Shown: piece after piece, positions 1 through 5,437 of the stretch | Position numbering within the stretch: the stretch's first letter is position 1 | Layout: the number at the start of each line of letters is the position of its first letter | Origin: an uncultured Thermomicrobiales bacterium | GTDB taxonomy: Bacteria > Chloroflexota > Chloroflexia > Thermomicrobiales > UBA6265 | NCBI GenBank assembly: GCA_902806395.1 | Contig: CADCWH010000080.1 | Location: 1 to 10,294, forward strand | Reading direction: 5' to 3' | DNA length: 10,294 nucleotides | Notes under the pieces: generated by a model | Databases searched by the model: none | Seen by the model: only the letters and a program-made list of their open reading frames with translations | What the model was told of the DNA's origin: nothing | Made by a program: the position numbers and the translations under genes

Positions 1-1497
1 CTCCGATACGTCTACGTCAATGACCGGTTCACCAAGCTGATGGTCCAGAACCCGGCCGATGTCGTCGGTCAGGACGACTTCGCCCTATGGCCCGCCGAGA
101 CCGCAGCCCTCCTCCAGGCCAACGATCGCACCGTCCTGCGTGCAAACCGTCCCCTGGAGACGCACGAGGACCTCCCGACGTTCGGCGATCCGAAGACGTT
201 CCTGACCTTTCGTTTTCCCTTTCACGACAGCGATGGGCGGCGGTTCGTCGGCGGCGTCGCGGTCGACGTGTCCGAGCACCGTGAGGCCGAACTGGAGCTG
301 GAGCGGCAGTACCGCGAGGCCGACCACGCTCGCAGCGAGACCAATGCCATCCTGGACGCCACGAGCGAGGCGATCCTCTTGGTCTCCCCGGATGACCGCG
401 TCATCACCGTCAACCGCCGATTCGGCGAATTGCTCGGCCTGGAACCCGCCGCCGCCATCGGTCGAGATGTCGCTTCGCTACAAGCCGCCTTCGACCGCAT
501 CTTCATCGAGGGGGCGACGGTCCGTGACCTCCTGGTCCGCACCCACGCCGAGGGCGACCCTCGCGCCAAGCACGTCTTCACCCAGCAGTGGCCCGAGCAC
601 CGGGAACTCGAGCTCTACTCGACCATGGTCCGGGACGTGGGCGGCGAACTCCTCGGCCGCCTCACCGTGTTCCGCGACGTGACGCGCGAACGCGCGGTGG
701 ACCGCATGAAGACCGAGTTCGTCGCCCTCGTGAGCCATGAGCTGCGGACCCCCCTAACCAGCATCAAGGGCTACGTCGATCTCCTCCTCGACGGCGAAGT
801 CGGAGAGCTCGAGGGCCAGCAGCGGGACTTCTTGGAGGTCGTCAGCAACAACGTCGAGCGCCAGGTCACCCTGATCAACGACCTGCTCGACATCTCGACC
901 ATGGAATCTGGCAAGATCGTCCTCAACCAGGCCGCCGTCGACCTCACCCACGCGATCCAAAGCGTCTCCTGGGCGATGGCTCCCCAGATCGAGCGGAAGG
1001 GTCAGCGCCTGATGCTCGACGTACCGAACGACCTGCCCGACGCCTGGGGAGACCGGTCCCGGATCCTCCAGATCCTCACCAACCTGGTCTCGAATGCCCA
1101 CAAGTACACACCGAAGGGGGGCCTGATCCAGATCGCGGCCGAGCGCCAAGACGAACTCGTTCGCGTCGACGTACGAGACTCCGGGATCGGGATGACACCG
1201 GACGAGCAGGCCCAATTGTTCAACAAATTCTTTCGGGCCAAGAACCGCACCACCGACGAGGTCGGCGGCACCGGCCTCGGCTTGGTCATCACCCGAGCGC
1301 TGGTGGACATGCAGGGCGGCTCGATGGAGGTCGTCAGCGCGCCGGGCAAGGGGTCGGTCTTCAGCTTCACCCTACCCCTGGTGACCGAAGACGGCGTCCC
1401 CTCGATCTCCCCCGAGGACGCCGCGAGCGCCCGGTCCCGGCGCCTGACCTCCGGGACCGGGAGACTCACCACGTCCGGTCTCCGCTGGCCCGGGTGA
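1..1497 (+). CDS. PAS-domain sensor histidine kinase, 5' end outside window
   Basis: Two-component sensor kinase: it autophosphorylates a histidine and passes the phosphate to a response regulator not seen here. The frame is open from base 1 and the residues before the first ATG (base 40) already read as PAS sequence (YVYVNDRF), so the gene begins upstream and the ATG at 40 is internal. In window codons: end of one PAS domain (1-92, closing with a PAC-like GGVAVDVSEHREAE), a second PAS (about 113-228), HisKA (about 239-305) with phospho-acceptor His246 in VSHELRTPLTS, then HATPase_c (about 345-460) with N box (NLVSNAHKYTP), G1 (DSGIG), F box (FNKFF) and G2 (GGTGLGL). All kinase motifs are intact. 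The visible part has no membrane segment, so it may be a soluble PAS sensor, or membrane anchors may lie upstream. A ~38-residue Ser/Arg-rich tail follows the ATPase domain. The signal sensed is unknown. Confidence 0.96.
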   Translation, partial: LRYVYVNDRFTKLMVQNPADVVGQDDFALWPAETAALLQANDRTVLRANRPLETHEDLPTFGDPKTFLTFRFPFHDSDGRRFVGGVAVDVSEHREAELELERQYREADHARSETNAILDATSEAILLVSPDDRVITVNRRFGELLGLEPAAAIGRDVASLQAAFDRIFIEGATVRDLLVRTHAEGDPRAKHVFTQQWPEHRELELYSTMVRDVGGELLGRLTVFRDVTRERAVDRMKTEFVALVSHELRTPLTSIKGYVDLLLDGEVGELEGQQRDFLEVVSNNVERQVTLINDLLDISTMESGKIVLNQAAVDLTHAIQSVSWAMAPQIERKGQRLMLDVPNDLPDAWGDRSRILQILTNLVSNAHKYTPKGGLIQIAAERQDELVRVDVRDSGIGMTPDEQAQLFNKFFRAKNRTTDEVGGTGLGLVITRALVDMQGGSMEVVSAPGKGSVFSFTLPLVTEDGVPSISPEDAASARSRRLTSGTGRLTTSGLRWPG

Positions 1498-1532
1498 GCG
1501 CCCGCCCCGCGTCGTGGTCGCCCTGTCCCAGA

Positions 1533-3482
1533 TCAGGCCGAGGGAGTCTCCCCGGGGATCGCCACCCCATCGCCCACGCCGGTGTCGGCGCGCGTCTTCT
1601 CCCGGTGGGCGGCCAGCACGGCCGCCGGGATTGCGACCGGCGGGGAGTTGAGGATGGCCCGGATCGTCTCTGGGTGGAACTTCGGCAGGCGATCTTCGGT
1701 GAGTAGACCGTTCGTCTCCTGCTCGGTGTCGGTCAACTGGGTATAGCAGAACCCGGCGATCGCTGGTGAGGCCAGCAGGGCCCCGACCAATGATGAGAAA
1801 CGGTCCAGATACTCGTCCGGCGTCCGAGCAGTCCCGTATCCGTACCACTTCTCGTCGGTTGCCGGGGCGTAGCTGATCCCGCCGAATTCAGTCACCATCA
1901 CCGGCGTGTCCCCCCGCGCGATGTCGAGGAGCAGGATCCGGCGCGCCGACGGTTGAATATGGGCGAGGGTGTGGGCCACCGCCTCCGATGTCCCGTACCG
2001 TTGGGCCAGCACCGCCGCGTCGAAGGTGTAGTCGTGGACCCCAAAGATGTTCCCGACTGGGGTCTCCCAGCCGTCGTTCGCGATCACCGGCCGGGTCGGG
2101 TCCAGCGCCCGGACCGTGTGATACAGGGCCTGGACCGCCGCCTGCTCGGTCGCGTTGATCCCCACGTTCGGCACGCCCCAACTCTCGTTGTACGGCACCC
2201 AGGCGACGATGCAGGGGTGGCTCGCATCCCGCCGCACGACATCGATCCACTCCCGGGTGTAACGGGCGAATCCCTCGTCCGAATAAACGTACGCGCTGGC
2301 CATCTCGCCCCAGACGATCAGGCCCAGCCGGTCGCAGAGGGCCAGGAACCGGGGATCCTCCACCTTCTGGTGGATGCGGATCCCATTGAAGCCGAGCGCC
2401 TTGGTCAATTCGATCTCACGGCACATCGCCGCCTCATCCGGTGCCGCGAGGTGGGACTCTGGCCAATAGCCCTGCTCGAGGGCCATGCGCAGGTAGTAGG
2501 GCCGGTCATTGAGCTGGAACCACCGGTCGGCGACCCCGACCGACCGCAACCCGGCATAGCTGAACACGGTGTCGATGACCTCGTCCCCGTCGAGCAGGGT
2601 GACCTCGGCCTCGAACAGGTTCGGGTGCTCCGGTGTCCAGAAGAAGGTCGTCCGCTCCATCACGGCCGATCCCCGGTCAAGCCCAATCAACCGCTCGGTC
2701 TCCGACTTCGAAGCGATCCAGGTATCGTCCGCGATCACTATCCCGTCCTGTGACAGGTGAACCCGCACCCGCAGCGGACGATCCGGCGTCCGGTTGAGCC
2801 GGACCCGGAGCCCGAAGCGGACCGCGACCGTGTCTGGCGTCCACAACAGCTCGGTCAGATGGATTGGGGGCACGGTCTCGAGCCAGACCGGTTGCCAGAT
2901 GCCGGTGGTGCGCTTGTACCAGATCGCGTGGCAGTCCCGCTTCCAATCCTGCTTGCCGCGAGGTTGGGTCAGGTCGAACGGGTCATCCTCCGCCCGGACC
3001 GTCACCACCTGCTCGGAGTCACCCGGCAACAGTGCGGTGGTGATATCGGCGTGGAACGGGGTCTGTCCGCCCTCGTGCCGGGCAACGAGGTGCCCATTGA
3101 CCCAGACAGTCGCCCGATAGTCCACCGCACCGAAGTGCAGTATCACCCGACCGGCGCGTTGCCCAGCCGCCAGGCGCACCGCCCGGCGATACCAGACGAC
3201 CGGATGAAAGCCCGTGTCGGCGATCCCACTTGCCCGGGACTCCGGGGGGAACGGGACGATGATCGTCCGGTCGAAGGGCTGCGGCTGGTCATACCACCCC
3301 GCGTCCAGCCCGCAGTCGACGTCGTCGTGGGCGAATCCCCACGGACCGGTCAGGTCGACCCAGCCCGGCCGGGCGAACTGGGGCCTCGGGTGCATCCCCG
3401 CCAGGGCCGACGATTCATCCTCGGCCGGCGCCTCCTCGCCGCCCGTCATCTCCCGCACGTTCCCCGTAGACCTCGACGACAT
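1533..3482 (-). CDS. Glycoside hydrolase family 2 protein (beta-galactosidase/glucuronidase superfamily)
   Basis: Retaining exo-glycosidase of 649 aa. Order: N-terminal jelly-roll sugar-binding domain (about 35-195, with WYRRAV and VWVNGHLV), Ig-like beta-sandwich (about 205-315), then TIM barrel (about 320-620). The general acid/base is Glu433 in VPYNESWG and the nucleophile is Glu532 in VMVTEFGG; both are present. Near the barrel end is YTQLTDTEQETNGLLTEDR; the Asn-x-Lys glucuronate-recognition motif of GusA-type enzymes is absent from the equivalent stretch, so a beta-galactosidase or related activity is more likely than beta-glucuronidase. No signal peptide is visible, so it is probably cytoplasmic and acts on imported oligosaccharides. 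I chose the ATG at 3482 because GAGGGAG lies 8 nt upstream and the N-terminal residues of the longer frame (to 3599) look non-coding. No sugar transporter or regulator adjoins it. It converges on the histidine kinase with a 35-bp gap. Confidence 0.93.
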   Translation of the reverse strand: MSSRSTGNVREMTGGEEAPAEDESSALAGMHPRPQFARPGWVDLTGPWGFAHDDVDCGLDAGWYDQPQPFDRTIIVPFPPESRASGIADTGFHPVVWYRRAVRLAAGQRAGRVILHFGAVDYRATVWVNGHLVARHEGGQTPFHADITTALLPGDSEQVVTVRAEDDPFDLTQPRGKQDWKRDCHAIWYKRTTGIWQPVWLETVPPIHLTELLWTPDTVAVRFGLRVRLNRTPDRPLRVRVHLSQDGIVIADDTWIASKSETERLIGLDRGSAVMERTTFFWTPEHPNLFEAEVTLLDGDEVIDTVFSYAGLRSVGVADRWFQLNDRPYYLRMALEQGYWPESHLAAPDEAAMCREIELTKALGFNGIRIHQKVEDPRFLALCDRLGLIVWGEMASAYVYSDEGFARYTREWIDVVRRDASHPCIVAWVPYNESWGVPNVGINATEQAAVQALYHTVRALDPTRPVIANDGWETPVGNIFGVHDYTFDAAVLAQRYGTSEAVAHTLAHIQPSARRILLLDIARGDTPVMVTEFGGISYAPATDEKWYGYGTARTPDEYLDRFSSLVGALLASPAIAGFCYTQLTDTEQETNGLLTEDRLPKFHPETIRAILNSPPVAIPAAVLAAHREKTRADTGVGDGVAIPGETPSA

Positions 3483-3490
3483 CGTGGTGG

Positions 3491-3497
3491 CTCCCTC
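3491..3497 (-). promoter_or_regulatory. Ribosome-binding site of the GH2 gene
   Basis: GAGGGAG on the minus strand, 8 nt before the ATG at 3482. It decides the start: the frame stays open to 3599, but no comparable site precedes the upstream start. Confidence 0.7.
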
Positions 3498-3532
3498 GTG
3501 GTGTGGTGTGGCGTGACCCCCGCGCCCGGCAT

Positions 3533-3550
3533 GGTCGCGGTCCCGTGACC
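3533..3550 (-). other. Imperfect hairpin in the presumed GH2 leader
   Basis: GGTCGCGG and CCGTGACC are separated by two bases and pair with one G-T wobble; in practice about 7 bp with a 4-nt loop. It lies about 35 nt upstream of the GH2 ribosome-binding site. There is no T-tract. It could be a processing or weak attenuation structure, or chance in GC-rich DNA. Confidence 0.25.
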
Positions 3551-3839
3551 TCGTCTCGTCGATCAGGGAGCACTCGACCGGCAGGATAGGCCACGACACG
3601 AACCGTGTCTCCCCCGCTCGTGGACCACTGCCCGACCTCGTGGAGTCTCGTCGTGACGTTGTCGATCGTCAGCGCTTCCACCCGCCCGGCAGACCGGCGC
3701 CTTGAGACGACCAACGCGCCCCGGCCACCATGACCACGATCGGCCAACGGCGACCGGACCAGAGGACCGATGCCGAGTCGCTACCGATCGCTCACCCGCA
3801 CTTCTGTCGTCATGACGTCCACGACTCCGTCCCGCCCCG

Positions 3840-4199
3840 TCAACTCGACCCGCGAACCGTCGTCGAACCCTGCCCGGAGGCGGATTTGGCCGATCCACCC
3901 GTCGCGTCGGCCGTCGCCGCGGCCGGGGCCGGTTCGTCGCCGCGGACGATCCACGTCTCTCGGAACCAATGGGACTGCCAGGGTACGGCGACCCGGTTCG
4001 TGTGTCCCCGGAAATCGACGTGGTAGAGGGGGGTGCCGTACGGGCCCGACGAGTTGGTCCCGACGATCGTGCCCGTCGCCCCGTCGAACCGGGCCTCCTG
4101 TGATGTCGTGAACATCACGTGGATGCCAACCACCCCTCGCTTGTTCGGTCCCTTCGGTAGCGACACCGTGACGGTGTCTCCTACGGCAAAACGTGCCAC
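3840..4199 (-). CDS. Hypothetical small protein with SH3-like beta-barrel
   Basis: I do not recognise a named family. With a GTG start at 4199 the product is 119 aa. Residues 4-85 look like one small all-beta domain: a turn-rich ARFAVGDTVTVSLPKG opening, FDGATGTIVGT, GPYGTPLYHVDFRG and VAVPWQSHWFRETWIV. The G-D-V and G-A-T-G-x-V strands resemble SH3-like or KOW-like barrels, for example the nitrile hydratase beta-subunit fold, but no catalytic residues are evident. Residues 87-119 are an Ala/Ser/Gly-rich, probably disordered tail. There is no signal peptide or membrane segment. The frame is open to an ATG at 4319, but the extra 40 residues are Arg/Pro/Gly-rich and cross a possible promoter; GAGGGGG lies 8 nt upstream of the GTG. 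It is divergent from the DUF2089 operon and upstream of GH2 on the same strand. The domain-like conservation of aromatic and glycine positions makes me fairly sure it is a gene, less sure of the start. Confidence 0.72.
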   Translation of the reverse strand: MARFAVGDTVTVSLPKGPNKRGVVGIHVMFTTSQEARFDGATGTIVGTNSSGPYGTPLYHVDFRGHTNRVAVPWQSHWFRETWIVRGDEPAPAAATADATGGSAKSASGQGSTTVRGSS

Positions 4200-4294
4200 C
4201 AGGCCTTCCCCCTCATCTGACCGGATCGCTAGACCGCGGCCGAACCGACCCGTCCGAGGCGGTCCGGGTCGTCGGCCGAATTCACGCGACGGCG

Positions 4295-4300
4295 AGTATA
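4295..4300 (-). promoter_or_regulatory. Possible -10 element for the SH3-like gene
   Basis: TATACT on the minus strand, about 95 nt upstream of the GTG at 4199. No good -35 lies at 16-18 bp spacing (GTCCTT at best), so it is tentative. If real, transcription starts inside the longer open frame, which would favour the GTG start. Confidence 0.3.
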
Positions 4301-4339
4301 CCGAACCAGCCAGCCCCAAGGACGTGCGCTCCTATTCTG

Positions 4340-4380
4340 ACGGTATTGATTTTATTGATAACGGTATTGACTTTATTGAT
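4340..4380. repeat. Tandem direct repeat, 21-bp period; candidate operator
   Basis: Two 20-bp copies differing at one base: 4340-4359 (ACGGTATTGATTTTATTGAT) and 4361-4380 (the same with GAC for GAT), separated by one A. Each copy holds two ATTGA(T/C) hexamers, at 4345, 4354, 4366 and 4375, giving 9-12-9 spacing. The 21-bp period is two helical turns, so bound proteins would sit on the same face. The copies form the core of an AT-rich island in otherwise GC-rich DNA, and the second copy contains the -35 of the rightward promoter. The position fits a repressor or activator site; the protein that binds is unknown. Confidence 0.7.
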
Positions 4381-4395
4381 GACACGCCATATGAT
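4367..4395 (+). promoter_or_regulatory. Sigma70-type promoter of the DUF2089/YvlB-like operon
   Basis: -35 TTGACT (4367-4372), 17-bp spacer and -10 TATGAT (4390-4395), each one base from consensus with optimal spacing. The expected start is near 4402, giving a leader of about 40 nt to the ATG at 4441. The -35 lies inside the second direct repeat, so occupancy of that repeat should control access by RNA polymerase. Confidence 0.75.
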
Positions 4396-4429
4396 CTTGA
4401 CAGACCGATGGGGTGCGAACCCGGGGACC

Positions 4430-4435
4430 AGGAGG
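4430..4435 (+). promoter_or_regulatory. Ribosome-binding site of the DUF2089 gene
   Basis: AGGAGG, 5 nt before the ATG at 4441. It fixes that start although the frame is open much further upstream. Confidence 0.85.
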
Positions 4436-4440
4436 ACACC

Positions 4441-4842
4441 ATGACGATGCCGCCCGTGTTGGGCCAGTGCCCTGTCTGCAACCAGCCCCTCCACGTCCAG
4501 CGCCTTCACTGTGCCAACTGCGAGACCTCCGTGGAGGGCAACTTCGCCCTGGGCCGCTTCCACCGTCTCTCGGCCGAGCATCTGGATTTCGTCGAGGTCT
4601 TCCTCAAGAACCGGGGCGTCATCAAAGATGTCGAGGCCGAACTGAACATCTCCTATCCCACCGTCCGCGCCCGGCTCGACGACGCCTTGCGAGCGATGGG
4701 CTACGGCGACGACGTGGATGCCCCCCGGGGCCGCCAGGCTCAGGCCCGGGCCCGCGAGGACCGCCGCCAGGTCCTTGAAGACCTGCGGGAGCGAAAGATC
4801 TCCGCCGAGGAGGCCGCTCGCCGCCTCGCCACCGGCACCTGA
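4441..4842 (+). CDS. DUF2089 family zinc-ribbon/HTH protein with C-terminal SHOCT-like hairpin
   Basis: 133 aa, probably a cytoplasmic DNA-binding regulator. A zinc ribbon is formed by Cys10-x2-Cys13 and Cys24-x2-Cys27 (CPVCNQPL, LHCANCET). The DUF2089 core follows: GRFHRLSAEHLDFVEVFLKN, then a helix-turn-helix-like segment at 59-88 (GVIKDVEAELNISYPTVRARL). After a charged linker, residues 108-129 (RRQVLEDLRERKISAEEAARRL) form a short helical hairpin that matches segments in the next two proteins. The start is set by promoter, leader and AGGAGG; residues encoded upstream do not resemble the family. It is the first gene of a three-gene unit, 60 bp before the next start. Tandem repeats in its own promoter make autoregulation plausible, though nothing proves it. 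The family assignment is from recognised motifs; the function of DUF2089 is not well established, so the regulator role is inference. Confidence 0.92.
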   Translation: MTMPPVLGQCPVCNQPLHVQRLHCANCETSVEGNFALGRFHRLSAEHLDFVEVFLKNRGVIKDVEAELNISYPTVRARLDDALRAMGYGDDVDAPRGRQAQARAREDRRQVLEDLRERKISAEEAARRLATGT

Positions 4843-4902
4843 CGCCCGGCCACCGAGACGGCCACGACCGATCGACGCACCATGCCGGGGAGGGTAGACA
4901 CC

Positions 4903-5355
4903 ATGGGAGACGCCACGTTGACCGAACCGGTCCCGGTCGGGACCGCGAACACCGCCAACCCGCCCGGCGACGATCGCCTCGAGATCCTCAGGATGGTCGC
5001 CTCCGGGGTCGTCACCGCCGACGAGGGGGCGACCCTGCTTGACGCCCTACAGCGGTCCGAACGCTCTGGACTAGGGGTCCGGGCCGAGGTCAGGGAGGCG
5101 CCCCGGCCGGCGGAGCCTTCCCGACGCCCGAAGACCCTGCGGATCCGGGTGACCGAAGAGGGAGCCAAGAAGCCGAATGTCAACGTCGTCCTGCCGCTGG
5201 GCCTGATCGACACCGGGCTCCAGATTGTCGATCAGTACCTCGGTGAATACATCAGTGATGTCAGTGTCCTGCGGGAGGCCATCCTACAGGGGTCCGCGGG
5301 TGCGGTCCTCGATGTCCAAGACGAGGACCACCATGTCGAGATCGTCATCGAGTAG
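4903..5355 (+). CDS. Small SHOCT-like (YvlB/LiaX N-terminal type) protein
   Basis: 150 aa, soluble, with no signal peptide or membrane segment. Residues 25-46 (RLEILRMVASGVVTADEGATLL) form the helical hairpin seen at the N-terminus of YvlB/LiaX-type proteins and repeated in both neighbours. A Pro/Arg/Glu-rich linker (about 50-76) leads to a C-terminal domain at 77-150: beta strand LRIRVTEE, then KPNVNVVLPLGLIDTGLQIV, a helix, and a closing strand HHVEIVIE. That domain recurs, to my recollection, beside DUF4097 proteins but has no assigned activity. I chose the ATG at 4903 over the one at 4882 because GGGAGGG lies 8 nt upstream of it, inside the longer frame. It is the middle gene of the unit and may bridge the DUF2089 protein and the DUF4097 protein. 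That bridging role is inferred from the shared hairpin. Confidence 0.88.
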   Translation: MGDATLTEPVPVGTANTANPPGDDRLEILRMVASGVVTADEGATLLDALQRSERSGLGVRAEVREAPRPAEPSRRPKTLRIRVTEEGAKKPNVNVVLPLGLIDTGLQIVDQYLGEYISDVSVLREAILQGSAGAVLDVQDEDHHVEIVIE

Positions 5356-5437
5356 TGGGCTGGGTCGGGCCAGACGGACGCCGGGCCAAGACACCGGCCA
5401 GCACGCCCGTTGGGGCGACGCGCGAGGGGAGTTGGGC

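Larger units (their letters stand above)
3483..3839. other. 357-bp spacer without a convincing gene
   Basis: This lies between the GH2 start and the stop of the SH3-like gene, both on the minus strand. Open frames exist on both strands but are Arg/Pro/Gly-rich, start at TTG or lack ribosome-binding sites, and look like GC-rich chance frames. A short imperfect hairpin (3533-3550, GGTCGCGG against CCGTGACC) sits just upstream of the GH2 ribosome-binding site, and CGATCGG/CCGATCG (3737-3743 and 3784-3790) forms a distant inverted repeat. I see no good sigma70 promoter; a weak TATCCT-like -10 near 3585 on the minus strand lacks a matching -35. The GH2 promoter probably lies here but cannot be placed. 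Confidence 0.5.

Noticed and set aside
1498..1532. Bidirectional terminator between the convergent kinase and GH2 genes
   Set aside because: No stem longer than 4-5 bp and no T-tract on either strand in the 35-bp gap.
1953..2753. 266-aa frame antisense to GH2
   Set aside because: Composition follows third-position GC bias; the minus strand has catalytic motifs in the correct order.
3483..3599. Extended GH2 N-terminus (39 extra residues)
   Set aside because: The added residues look non-coding, and a good GAGGGAG sits 8 nt before the ATG at 3482.
3415..3747. 110-aa minus-strand frame upstream of and overlapping the GH2 start, with a protein-like patch (ALTIDNVTTRLHEVGQW)
   Set aside because: It begins at TTG without a ribosome-binding site, ends inside the GH2 coding region, and most of it is Arg/Gly-rich. 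The patch is too short to support a gene.
4340..4380. CRISPR repeats or replication iterons
   Set aside because: Only two copies with a 1-bp gap: no spacers, no cas genes, no replication initiator. A promoter operator explains the position better.
4397..4402. Perfect TTGACA as a second -35
   Set aside because: No -10-like hexamer lies 16-18 bp downstream, where the DNA is GC-rich (around 4420).
4033..4440. Long upstream extension of the DUF2089 frame
   Set aside because: It would cross the antisense SH3-like gene, the repeats and the promoter. The zinc ribbon begins right after the ATG at 4441, which has its own AGGAGG.
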